A DNA stretch of 64,000 nt, from contig NZ_LLWP01000009.1 in NCBI RefSeq assembly GCF_001412215.1, forward strand, positions 434,001 to 498,000. The letters are read 5' to 3'. Under the pieces are notes generated by a model. That model searched no databases. It saw only the letters and a program-made list of their open reading frames with translations, and had not been told where the DNA came from. The stretch is from Pedobacter sp. Hv1 (GTDB lineage Bacteria > Bacteroidota > Bacteroidia > Sphingobacteriales > Sphingobacteriaceae). Made by a program: the position numbers and the translations under genes. Below, one piece after another: positions 27,300-35,495 of this stretch. The stretch's first letter is position 1, and each line of letters opens with the position of its first letter.

Positions 27300-27353
27300 T
27301 GCCTTAGGTATTAATTTGATACAAAAGTACGAAAAAACAGGTTTAAACGCAAC

Positions 27354-28319
27354 TTATTTTTCGTTTCGAAGTGTTTGTAATACACTAAGCACCCATCCTT
27401 TACCCCATTCTTCCATTTGTTCTGTAGTCCATAAAAACGGATAGAAAATACGTTTCTGAAAACGCGGAGGTAAGTATTTCTGCCAGTTGGTTCCACCAGT
27501 TGCAGCAATATCTACAGGATCTTTTTCTAAATACCGAACTGCCGATTTGTAATGCGATAGTGGCCACTCTACATTTACGTAAAGGTCTAATTTGCGCAAC
27601 TCTTCTGCAAGTTGGCTTACATCTTCGCCTTTAGCAGCTAATTGATGGTATAAAGCCGAAAAATTACTGAACTCTCTCTCTTTGGCCAAGGCCAAAAACT
27701 CTGCAGCATATTTTTTAATGAACTGTTTTAAGGTTAAGGTTTGTTTGCCGGTAGCCAATTCTGTAGCGCCAAATTTCCAATAGATGTATTCGAACTTTTC
27801 TTCGATGCTGCTGTTGGTCAATTCTTCGCGTTTGCTTTTATCTACCAATCGGTTAAAGTCTGTAGCGCAGATCTCGATCATTCTGTATTGGCCTGATTGA
27901 AAACCACTAGCAGGCAATAAAGACATGCGGAACTTTAAGAACTGTTCTTTTTCCATACCGTTTACCATTACCTCAAAAGAGGTGGTTAAGGCATTGAAAT
28001 AGGCATTGATTCTTTTTATACGGTCGGTAAAAAATTGAACCGTCAGTTCAGGATGTGTAGAAACCTGTTTACACTCGTGTAAGGCAAGCTTAAAGTAAAG
28101 CTCAGTAATCTGGTGGTACATGATGAAGATCTCTTCATCTGGGAAAGGTGTTTTGGGACTTTGTAAGCTCAATAGGGTATCCAAATGGATGTAGTCCCAA
28201 TAGGTTAAAAAATCGGCATATAACAGGCCATCAAGGTAAGAAGCCATATCTTGGCCCATGGCTTCATATTTTTCTTGAAGCTTGTGTAGTTTGTCTTTTA
28301 TTTCTGGTGTAAAATCCAT
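27354..28319 (-). CDS. Tryptophan 2,3-dioxygenase family protein
   Basis: A 321-aa heme dioxygenase family member that would open the indole ring of L-tryptophan to give N-formylkynurenine, the first step of kynurenine catabolism. Typical segments are YADFLTYWDYIHLDTLLSLQ, IFIMYHQITELYFKLALHE (the YHQxxELWFK-type signature with Trp replaced by Tyr) and SGFQSGQYRMIE. No other kynurenine-pathway gene is adjacent. It is cotranscribed with or upstream of ilvE. Bacteroidota versions are somewhat longer than the classical family, and substrate specificity is inferred. Confidence 0.88.
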   Translation of the reverse strand: MDFTPEIKDKLHKLQEKYEAMGQDMASYLDGLLYADFLTYWDYIHLDTLLSLQSPKTPFPDEEIFIMYHQITELYFKLALHECKQVSTHPELTVQFFTDRIKRINAYFNALTTSFEVMVNGMEKEQFLKFRMSLLPASGFQSGQYRMIEICATDFNRLVDKSKREELTNSSIEEKFEYIYWKFGATELATGKQTLTLKQFIKKYAAEFLALAKEREFSNFSALYHQLAAKGEDVSQLAEELRKLDLYVNVEWPLSHYKSAVRYLEKDPVDIAATGGTNWQKYLPPRFQKRIFYPFLWTTEQMEEWGKGWVLSVLQTLRNEK

Positions 28320-28711
28320 GAATGATAATGATTAGTGATAATTAAAATGGTCGCAAAATTTAACCTGCAACAATAATTGTTTTACTAATCAACTAACTAG
28401 CTGGGCCTATCTATGATAAGAGAGAAATTGAAAATTTGTATCCACAATGAAAGTGACATAAATTAAAACAGCTTGTTTTTGCTTTGTTCAAAGTTATCCA
28501 ATTAATTGGAATAAACCATTGTTTAGATTGAAAGCTGTATTATTGGGTAGAAATATGGTTAACAAAAATAGTTAACCATATTTCTAGAGCATCTAACCTA
28601 AGTTTTTAATAGCTTCAATATATTGATTGAATACGCGTGAAACAGCAAGCTTTAATGTTTAAGGAAGTCTACATCTACATTGTTTCTCGCGTAATTTTAT
28701 TTAGCTCACAG
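28320..28711. other. 392-bp gap with one perfect hairpin
   Basis: No credible ORF. The only marked structure is a 16-bp perfect inverted repeat at 28548-28586 (separate entry). The right side, toward 28711, is the 3' flank of the serine hydrolase gene; the left side is the 5' region of the dioxygenase gene. The rest is A/T-rich without repeats that I can see. Confidence 0.5.
28548..28586. repeat. Perfect 16-bp inverted repeat
   Basis: TAGAAATATGGTTAAC (28548-28563), loop AAAAATA, GTTAACCATATTTCTA (28571-28586). There is no T run on either side, so it is not a standard terminator. It lies about 125 bp after the serine hydrolase stop and about 230 bp before the dioxygenase start. Confidence 0.7.
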
Positions 28712-30100
28712 TTACTTAATCCTTTTTGCTTCCATTTTACCTTTTCCCTGAGAAAAAGTAAGCTTGTATATATTTCTTTTTTCGTCCTTCTCAAATAGAA
28801 TCGTCGCATCAAATTCTTTTAAGAAAAATAAAGTATCACTTACAGGATAAATTCTTAAAGGCGTTTGGTTTGTCATAGATGCATAGGGCACACCGCCCTT
28901 TAAAGTAATGAAAAACTCCATTCCTTCTTGAATTTTGTAGGCTCCAACAACTTTATTAAGCTGTTCTGGAGTTAAGGTTATTTCTTTTTTACCAGTTGGG
29001 TTTGGCTCCTGTAATCCATATAACGTGTAACGTATACTTTTGTTGATAATTTCAGAGCTTTCATGATTGAAAAGTATGATGATTGTTTTACCACTGTTAA
29101 CATGTAATTCGTTTAACGTGAGATATCCACCCCAACCACCAGTGTGCGAAATTATCTTTCCAAATACTTTGCTACTATCCAATTGGAAACCATAACCATA
29201 TTCAAAAGTTGAACCATTAGCCAGAATAGCTGGTTTGAACATTTCTTTTTTTACAGCTGTCGAGATAAGTCGATTATCATACAGCGCTCTATCCCATTTT
29301 AGTAAATCGATCACATTAGAAAATATTCCACCATCACCAACAACACCGCTAAGCATTTTTTGATCATTATATTCTTTCAATTCATCCGTAAGGACTAATT
29401 TTTTCAAGCTATCTGAAAAGGCATAAGAATACGCCAGGTTTTTAATATTAGGTAATGGGTTGTTACCGTTTTGCACAAACGTATTACTCATTTCTAAGGG
29501 TTTAAAAATATGCTTAGTCATAAAATCACGATATTTCAATCCAGAAACTCTTTCGATAATACTTGCTAATAATGCGTATCCGGTATTGCTATATTCCCAT
29601 CTCGAATTAGGAACAAACAATACTTTGGGTTTTTCTTTAGAAAAATGAGCTATAATGTCATTGTTAGTAGCTATTTTAGTTTTGTCGAATGTTTTATTAA
29701 AAATATCCATGTAATCAGGTAAACCTCCAGTATGGTTGAGCAAGTGTTTTACGGTAATGCCTTTATAAGAGGAGAGCTCGGGAATGTATGTGGAAAAAGG
29801 CTCATCCAGGTTTAGGATCCCTTTTTCTTTTAACAGCATAATGCCTAACGCTGTAAATTGTTTGGATACCGAAGCTAAATCAAAAACGGAGTTTTCAGTT
29901 AATTTTTCTTTAGTGGCTTCATTAGCAAAGCCGAAGCTTTTACTATAAATGATTTGGTCCTTGTCGGCAATGAGTACATTACCATTTATTCGTCCTTTTT
30001 TATATAAGGAAATTAGCAAGCTGTCTATTCTTTGAATGTTGTTTTGTCCAAAAAGTGTAGAACTTGCGAACAAGAAAATGATTGCGATTTTATATTTCAT
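28712..30100 (-). CDS. Serine hydrolase, class C beta-lactamase fold
   Basis: A 462-aa exported protein. The signal peptide ends near residue 19 (LFGQ). Active-site motifs are SxxK as SVSK at 77-80, YxN as YSN near 169, and HTGG near 318, all intact. A C-terminal about 90-residue domain follows the catalytic fold. Such proteins are esterases, D-aminopeptidases or DD-peptidases and are rarely true beta-lactamases. The gene lies 101 bp downstream of the DUF6249-like gene on the same strand and is probably the last gene of an ECF sigma-controlled unit. That link rests on operon order and a candidate promoter at 30697. Confidence 0.88.
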   Translation of the reverse strand: MKYKIAIIFLFASSTLFGQNNIQRIDSLLISLYKKGRINGNVLIADKDQIIYSKSFGFANEATKEKLTENSVFDLASVSKQFTALGIMLLKEKGILNLDEPFSTYIPELSSYKGITVKHLLNHTGGLPDYMDIFNKTFDKTKIATNNDIIAHFSKEKPKVLFVPNSRWEYSNTGYALLASIIERVSGLKYRDFMTKHIFKPLEMSNTFVQNGNNPLPNIKNLAYSYAFSDSLKKLVLTDELKEYNDQKMLSGVVGDGGIFSNVIDLLKWDRALYDNRLISTAVKKEMFKPAILANGSTFEYGYGFQLDSSKVFGKIISHTGGWGGYLTLNELHVNSGKTIIILFNHESSEIINKSIRYTLYGLQEPNPTGKKEITLTPEQLNKVVGAYKIQEGMEFFITLKGGVPYASMTNQTPLRIYPVSDTLFFLKEFDATILFEKDEKRNIYKLTFSQGKGKMEAKRIK

Positions 30101-30201
30101 TGTTTTATGTTTTTAAATTGATTTTACTTTTTAAAAGGCAATATCTTTCACTTTCCATCGGAAGATGGAGGTGATATTCCCAGGAATTTAATTGAATGGA
30201 A

Positions 30202-30669
30202 CTACTTTTGCTGATTTTTTAAATAGAAGAAATAGCTTAGATAACTGGCACCAACACTAAATGCCATGATAGCCAAAGAATGAATGTTCAACGGCATTGT
30301 GTAATAGGTGATAATTAAACCAGTTCCAATGCCAAAGCATATAATGGCTAATTTCATGGCATCATCGTACTTGTTTTTCCCGTTTTTTTCAAGAATGGAA
30401 GCTGACAATTGCTCAGAAATTCCAAGATCAATAATTTTGTTTTTTAACCGATGTTCTAGAATGAATTTTACCAAATAAATTATAAAATAAATCAATAGTC
30501 CGATTGAAAGCACGGGTAAAAACGGTTCAACTTGAAAGCTTTTATCAGCTAAGATTAACTTGTTTAGCTCTAGATTAGAATCTACTGAAGCAGTAACAAT
30601 GGGTTTCTCCTGTGAAAAAAGAAGAATTGGAGATAAAAAGCTGATACTGCTTAACATTATTTTTTTCAT
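30202..30669 (-). CDS. DUF6249-like membrane protein
   Basis: A 155-aa protein with a signal-like N-terminus (residues 1-20, ending LLFSQ) and three further hydrophobic helices (about 55-72, 107-125 and 130-148). A short cytosolic KNKIIDLGISEQLSASIL segment precedes KYDDAMKLAIICFG. This layout matches small DUF6249-type proteins that accompany ECF sigma/antisigma genes in Bacteroidota. I infer membership from layout. It is preceded by a candidate ECF promoter identical in architecture to that of the sigma gene. Function unknown. Confidence 0.75.
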   Translation of the reverse strand: MKKIMLSSISFLSPILLFSQEKPIVTASVDSNLELNKLILADKSFQVEPFLPVLSIGLLIYFIIYLVKFILEHRLKNKIIDLGISEQLSASILEKNGKNKYDDAMKLAIICFGIGTGLIITYYTMPLNIHSLAIMAFSVGASYLSYFFYLKNQQK

Positions 30670-30696
30670 ATGATCTATTTTTGAATGCTATCTAAT

Positions 30697-30723
30697 TAGA
30701 CCGACGACTTTTATTTCGGTTGC
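30697..30723 (-). promoter_or_regulatory. Candidate ECF promoter, copy B
   Basis: On the minus strand GCAACC (30718-30723) and GGTCTA (30697-30702) are separated by exactly 15 bp, with CGTC just before GGTCTA. The -10 lies about 28 bp before the DUF6249-like start. The same arrangement is found before the sigma gene. Confidence 0.6.
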
Positions 30724-30728
30724 AAACT

Positions 30729-31175
30729 TTATGCTGTAAGTAATATAATTTTCTGCTTGTATTGTCTGAAAGTTACTGTCAAGAAGAAAATAAGAACACT
30801 CAAGGTAGACACAATTACAAATGCATTTGTAATGTTATTCATCTCTTGAAAAGTCTTAAAAATGGGTGTTATATAAGGAATGCAAACTACGAAAACAGTT
30901 AAAATAAAAATCCCTAGAAATGCATATAGAATGTAACTAGCGGTTGTTGACTTCTTATTTTTAAATTGCTCAATTTTAAGCATTGCAAGTCTTGTGGTAT
31001 CAAATGGAAATGTTTCAGGCTCAATTTCATCAATCGCATGTAGTAAAGCTTGATATGATGTTACTTTAGCTTTGCAGACAGTGCATGTCGAAATATGTAA
31101 AACTATATCATCCTCTGATACTTTGTTGAAAACATGAGCTTGTATATCATTATCAGTAAGGTGGTCATTTTTCAT
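30729..31175 (-). CDS. Zinc-finger antisigma factor, single membrane span region
   Basis: A 148-aa protein. The N-terminal domain carries HISTCTVCKAKV, an HxxxCxxC zinc-antisigma motif (residues about 27-38). Two hydrophobic helices follow (about 80-102 and 115-137). Zinc antisigma factors hold their ECF sigma inactive at the membrane. The start overlaps the end of the sigma gene by 11 nt, consistent with translational coupling. There is no long periplasmic sensor domain, so sensing must be short-loop or partner-based. Pairing with the upstream sigma is inferred from overlap. Confidence 0.85.
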   Translation of the reverse strand: MKNDHLTDNDIQAHVFNKVSEDDIVLHISTCTVCKAKVTSYQALLHAIDEIEPETFPFDTTRLAMLKIEQFKNKKSTTASYILYAFLGIFILTVFVVCIPYITPIFKTFQEMNNITNAFVIVSTLSVLIFFLTVTFRQYKQKIILLTA

Positions 31176-31743
31176 AACAATTCATTTTGTAATTTTTCTC
31201 AATATTTTCTCTGAGTATTTTTCTAGCTCGGTATAAGTAGCTTTTAATCGTCCCTTCTGGCAAATTGGTGATTTCTGCAATTTCTTTATTGGGCAATTCT
31301 TCTATATGATAAAGTGATATTAATGTTTGATATAATGGGGGTAGCTTCCTAATCTCTTTGGAGAGTAATTTATTGACTTCATTTTTGAAAATCTCAGTCT
31401 CTATGTTTTCAGCCATTAAGATTGTATTTTCTTCTACTTCCTCAATGTCACACAGCGGAATTCTTTTCTTTTCCAAGTAATTTACAGTTGTATTGTAAGC
31501 AATTGTAGCAAGCCAGGTTGATAACTTGCACTCAAACTTAAATAATGGCAACTTTTGATAGGCCTTTAGATAAATATCTTGTACTAGGTCTTTTTGATTT
31601 TCCTCATTTGCAACCATTTTTCGAACAATTTGCGCAACCAGTCTTTCTGTATTTTTAACAACTATAGCGAATAATTGAGTGTTGCCATTCAATATCTTAT
31701 CTACCAATAGTCTATCAGAAAATAGGTTGGTTTCATTCCCCAT
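31165..31743 (-). CDS. ECF-type RNA polymerase sigma factor (first)
   Basis: A 192-aa sigma-70 family protein with region 2 (about residues 25-95, including NQKDLVQDIYLKAYQKLPLFK and LSTWLATIAYNTTVNYL) and region 4 (about 128-180, LPPLYQTLISLYHIEELPNKEIAEITNLPEGTIKSYLYRARKIL). No region 1.1 or 3. Downstream lies an antisigma gene, and upstream is a GCAACC-N15-GGTCTA element that is also found before the DUF6249-like gene, suggesting autoregulation. If that promoter is right, the start at 31743 would give a nearly leaderless mRNA. Confidence 0.92.
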   Translation of the reverse strand: MGNETNLFSDRLLVDKILNGNTQLFAIVVKNTERLVAQIVRKMVANEENQKDLVQDIYLKAYQKLPLFKFECKLSTWLATIAYNTTVNYLEKKRIPLCDIEEVEENTILMAENIETEIFKNEVNKLLSKEIRKLPPLYQTLISLYHIEELPNKEIAEITNLPEGTIKSYLYRARKILRENIEKNYKMNCYEK

Positions 31744-31751
31744 ACCTTAAT

Positions 31752-31778
31752 TAGACCACGAAATTCAAAGTAGGTTGC
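31752..31778 (-). promoter_or_regulatory. Candidate ECF promoter, copy A
   Basis: Minus strand GCAACC (31773-31778), 15-bp spacer, GGTCTA (31752-31757), preceded by CGT. Spacing is identical to copy B. The -10 ends only 8 bp before the sigma start codon. Confidence 0.6.
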
Positions 31779-31881
31779 AAAATATTTCACTTTTACAACA
31801 CTTTTGGAAATAAGATATCTAGGTACTTATCGTCAGATCAGAATATGGGAGGCGAAAAAGAAATAATTTTGAATTTATATA

Positions 31882-33180
31882 TTAATATAAAACCCTAAAC
31901 TTAATGGTGTTCTCTATCTTTTTCAAAGATTTGAAAAGTTGTTTATCATATTCTGCGTTGATATCGGTAATGGCATAACCCAATGTAGCGTTGGTCATTA
32001 AAAATTGGCCCACAATGTTGATGTTATGCTTGGCAAAAATGGTATTGATCTGCGCCATAATACCCGGCACGTTTTTGTGGATATGGATTAAACGATGCGA
32101 TTTATCGATAGCCGGTAATTGCAGATTTGGAAAATTGCTGCTCATATAGGTCGTGCCCTTGTTCATGAAATCGATTACCCTTTTTGGAATAAACGTAGCA
32201 CTTCTTGGGTTGCTTTTTACATCGTCAAAAACCACAATGCCCATTTCAGTACAGGTTTGAAACGAAAATTTGTTTTTAGCACTCCCCAAGTAACCAATGG
32301 TTTTAAGTTTAACTGCACGGGCTAATTTTTCATTTTCAAGCTTTTCGCCATCGGCCAATAAAATCATGCCCACATCGGCCACATATTTTTCTTCGAAAGA
32401 AGTTTTATGTCTGATCGAGAAACCGTCCCTTTTAAGCAAAGCAATACTTTCTTTGGGTACATCGCCAATTACTAAACAAAGAATCCTGTTTTTTGGGTAC
32501 GATATCGCCCTTGGCAAATTGTTTACATACAAAAACTCATCAAAGCTTGGGGTAACATGGTCGGCTTTTGAAACAATGCTTTCTCTGGCTATATTTTCTG
32601 TAAAGGCAAAAAATTTTTTGATCAATCCACTTTCGCGCAACTGAAAATCTGAATAGCCATCGCCAATGCCATATAAGTTACCTTTTAAATCCATTTGACG
32701 CATCAATTTCACTTTTCCACCTTCTTCACTTAAAGGGTTGGCATGGTCGTAATCTATAATTTTTCCATCACCAGTAGTTACAAAAGTGTTGGCGTAAATG
32801 TTTTCCTTTTTAATGTGGTATTGGCTTACCACTGGAGTAATAAATTCTTTAAACCCACCAGAAACAATCAGTACCTCATCTGCGTGTTTTTTAAAGAATG
32901 CTGCATTTCGAGAGAATGAACTAGAAACCTTCTTTTTTAAACGGGTAATCAATTGTTTTAGATGATCTTCGTTGGCTTCCAATAGTTTTACACGTTGGGC
33001 CAAACTTTCTGAAAACGATAATTTGCCTTCCATGGCCAAATTGGTATAATCTTCAATCTTTTTAAAGATGGCTTCCTTATCGGGATGTTTGTTTAAAGAG
33101 ATACGGGCCAGTTCATCTAAAGCTTCTACCTGTGTAAAAGTACTGTCGAAATCGATGATGTAAAAGTTCTTTTGTTCCAT
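31882..33180 (-). CDS. Phosphoserine phosphatase fused to a PGDH remnant and ACT domain
   Basis: A 432-aa protein. Residues 1-220 form a HAD phosphatase like SerB: DFDSTF (10-15), VSGGFKEF near 105, and GDGYSDF near 173. Residues about 228-325 resemble the ends of 3-phosphoglycerate dehydrogenase: RAVKLKTIGYLGSAKNKF and TEMGIVVFDD, then directly IPKRVIDFMNKGTTYMSSNFP, which in SerA lies after the NAD-binding domain. The Rossmann domain with its GxGxxG and catalytic Arg/Glu/His is absent. Residues about 350-432 are a SerA-type ACT domain (RLIHIHKNVPGIMAQIN). It probably dephosphorylates phosphoserine under serine feedback through the ACT domain. It forms an operon with the epimerase gene 6 bp upstream. 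Confidence 0.85.
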   Translation of the reverse strand: MEQKNFYIIDFDSTFTQVEALDELARISLNKHPDKEAIFKKIEDYTNLAMEGKLSFSESLAQRVKLLEANEDHLKQLITRLKKKVSSSFSRNAAFFKKHADEVLIVSGGFKEFITPVVSQYHIKKENIYANTFVTTGDGKIIDYDHANPLSEEGGKVKLMRQMDLKGNLYGIGDGYSDFQLRESGLIKKFFAFTENIARESIVSKADHVTPSFDEFLYVNNLPRAISYPKNRILCLVIGDVPKESIALLKRDGFSIRHKTSFEEKYVADVGMILLADGEKLENEKLARAVKLKTIGYLGSAKNKFSFQTCTEMGIVVFDDVKSNPRSATFIPKRVIDFMNKGTTYMSSNFPNLQLPAIDKSHRLIHIHKNVPGIMAQINTIFAKHNINIVGQFLMTNATLGYAITDINAEYDKQLFKSLKKIENTIKFRVLY

Positions 33181-33186
33181 GGATGG

Positions 33187-34176
33187 TTATTTCAAAGCTT
33201 GGCAAACTTCAAGAATGCTCTCTTTTAAAGGTTTAAAGTGAATATGGATGGCGTTTTTGATCTTCGTATTGTTGTAGTAGCTTAAATTAAAACTACTTCT
33301 GGCCGCATCTCTGGTTAAAGCAGGCGCCTTGCCCGTAAACCAAGAGGCCAACTTGGCTGCTCTCCAGGCAATGCCCAACATCCAAGGCTTGGCTTCGGTA
33401 GCTGGTGCCTTCATTTCGAAACCTTTGGCAATTTCGGCAAAAAAATCTTTGTAGTTGAGGTTGTCTGCAGAAAGCGTGTAACGTTCTGAACTGATTTCGC
33501 TATTCATTAATGCAATCATACTTTTGGCAACATCTTCTACATCTACAATGCCGGTTGCGCCATCAGTATAAAATTTAAGCCCATCTTTAACCAATTTAAA
33601 AATGGCGCCGCTGCCCGTAAAACCAGCGTTTTTCCCAATAATTACAGCAGGGTTGACAATAACGGCATCTAAACCTTCGGCAATGCCACGCCAAACTTCC
33701 ATTTCTCCTTCGTATTTAGAAATGGCATAGGCATGTACATGGGCATCATATTCCCAAAAATCTTTCTCTGTAATTTGTTCTCCCTTTTTGGCATTGCCCA
33801 AAGCTGCAATAGAGCTTACATGAACCAAACGAGCCTGATGGTGAATACACAGATTGACAATGTTAGAAGTACCTTCGATATTGATTTTTAAAAGCTTGGA
33901 TTTATCTTTAGGATCAAATGAAATAAATGCCGCACAATGATAAACTTGGGTAATATCTTCGAAAGCATCGGCTAAAGTTTCAGGCTCATTAATGTCGGCA
34001 ACAAACCACTCAACCAGCGCATTGCCTTCTAGTAGCTGCGGAATAGTGGAAGTGCTTCTTTTTAAAGCGCGAACCCTTAAATTTTGAGCGGTTAATTGAT
34101 TGATTAATTCTGTTCCTAAAAACCCAGTTGCTCCAGTTACCAATATCATTTCATCTGTTTGTTCTCTTGTTTTCAT
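33187..34176 (-). CDS. NAD-dependent epimerase/dehydratase family protein
   Basis: A 329-aa extended short-chain dehydrogenase. The N-terminal dinucleotide site is VTGATGFLGTELINQL (about residues 13-28), and the catalytic pair is YAISKYEGE (YxxxK, about 150-158). An upstream Ser (HVSSIAALG) completes the triad. The substrate-binding tail (about 200-329) is typical of NAD(P)-binding oxidoreductases annotated as dihydroflavonol-reductase-like. No sugar nucleotide gene is nearby, so the substrate is open. The stop is 6 bp from the next start, indicating one transcript with the SerB-like fusion. Confidence 0.88.
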   Translation of the reverse strand: MKTREQTDEMILVTGATGFLGTELINQLTAQNLRVRALKRSTSTIPQLLEGNALVEWFVADINEPETLADAFEDITQVYHCAAFISFDPKDKSKLLKINIEGTSNIVNLCIHHQARLVHVSSIAALGNAKKGEQITEKDFWEYDAHVHAYAISKYEGEMEVWRGIAEGLDAVIVNPAVIIGKNAGFTGSGAIFKLVKDGLKFYTDGATGIVDVEDVAKSMIALMNSEISSERYTLSADNLNYKDFFAEIAKGFEMKAPATEAKPWMLGIAWRAAKLASWFTGKAPALTRDAARSSFNLSYYNNTKIKNAIHIHFKPLKESILEVCQALK

Positions 34177-34313
34177 CTGTCAGATGGAGCTTCTCCCTGT
34201 TTAAATGACCGATTCTTCATGTATTTAAAGATGTATGGTTCATTTTTTTTAGGATGTTCATTAATATATGCGCTCAAAAATAGATATTTGATGCCAAACA
34301 TTTATACCGCTTT

Positions 34314-35495
34314 ATGTCTTTATCAGATTTTTTTTCACCCATTAATCCAGAAAAGTTTAGTCCTAAACAAGGGTTTTATACTAGTCAGCTCGGATTAAAG
34401 GCCAATTTCTATACCGATCGCTTTCCAGAATTAGAGGATAAAGCCTTCGATATTGCCATTTTTGGGGTGAAAGACGATCGGGGAGCAGTAAATAATAATG
34501 GTTGTGCTTTGGCCGCAGATCACTTTCGCGAACAATTTTATACCTTAAATGAAGGGGCTTTTGTAAGTAAGATTGTTGATTTGGGAAACATTATTGCTGG
34601 TAAAGAAATATCTGATACCTATTTTGCAGTGAAGACCGTAGTGGCCGAATTGGTTAAGCTGAATATTCTGCCGGTAATTATTGGTGGTGGACAAGACATT
34701 ACCTATGCGCAGTACATGGCCTATGAGCATTTAGAGCAAAAAGTAGATTTGGTAGTCATCGATTCGAAATTTGATTTGGATGAAGATGGTCACGAAGGCA
34801 TTGCAACCACTTCCAATTCTTATTTGAGCAAGGTTTTTCTGCACCAACCAAACTATCTCTTCAACTTTAGCAATATTGGCTATCAAACTTATTTTGTAAA
34901 CCAAGATAGCTTGAAAGTAATGGATAAGCTCTATTTTGATGTGCACCGTTTGGGCGAGTTTTTGCCCGATATTACCTTAACAGAACCTATTTTGCGCAAT
35001 GCGAACATGATCAGTTTTGATATGGGGGCCATTCGTTCTGGCGATGCCGGAGCCAATATCAATGCTGGCCCGAATGGGTTTTACGGAGAAGATGCCTGTA
35101 GGATTACCCGTTATGCAGGAATGAACGACAAACTAACCTCTATCGGTTTCTATGAATTTAACCCTGCTTATGACCGCAATGGGCAAAGTGCCATGTTATT
35201 GGCACAAATGGTTTGGTATTTTATTGATGGATACTATAGCCGCAAGCAAGATTTTCCATTGACGCCAAAATCTCAATATATCATTTATAGGGCAAGTTTA
35301 AAAGACGGTTCTGGAGAGATGAGTTTTGTAAAAAGCAAGCGTTCAGATCGTTGGTGGATGCAGGTGCCATATCCTTCGGGCATCTCTAAAAATGAAAGAT
35401 ATCATTTGGTGCCTTGTCGATACGACGATTACAATACCGCAGTAAATGGCGAAATGCCAGATTTGTGGTGGCGTACCTACCAGAAATTAAGTTAG
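34314..35495 (+). CDS. Arginase-superfamily protein with altered metal site
   Basis: A 393-aa protein of the arginase/agmatinase/formimidoylglutamase fold. The three metal motifs are recognisable but changed: GGDHS reads GGGQD (Q127 for His), DAHxD reads DSKFD (K152 for the second His, Asp 150 and 154 kept), and DxD reads DMG (236-238, second Asp lost). Three of six usual manganese ligands are therefore replaced. It would be annotated as formimidoylglutamase in many Bacteroidota. No other histidine-degradation gene is adjacent. It may be a conserved non-canonical or non-enzymatic member. Its last codons overlap the convergent Lrp gene by 9 nt. Confidence 0.85.
   Translation: MSLSDFFSPINPEKFSPKQGFYTSQLGLKANFYTDRFPELEDKAFDIAIFGVKDDRGAVNNNGCALAADHFREQFYTLNEGAFVSKIVDLGNIIAGKEISDTYFAVKTVVAELVKLNILPVIIGGGQDITYAQYMAYEHLEQKVDLVVIDSKFDLDEDGHEGIATTSNSYLSKVFLHQPNYLFNFSNIGYQTYFVNQDSLKVMDKLYFDVHRLGEFLPDITLTEPILRNANMISFDMGAIRSGDAGANINAGPNGFYGEDACRITRYAGMNDKLTSIGFYEFNPAYDRNGQSAMLLAQMVWYFIDGYYSRKQDFPLTPKSQYIIYRASLKDGSGEMSFVKSKRSDRWWMQVPYPSGISKNERYHLVPCRYDDYNTAVNGEMPDLWWRTYQKLS

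Noticed and set aside
28712-30100. True beta-lactamase resistance gene
   Set aside because: The motifs fit the broad serine hydrolase family (SVSK, YSN, HTGG) but nothing indicates beta-lactam specificity, and related enzymes are mainly esterases or peptidases.
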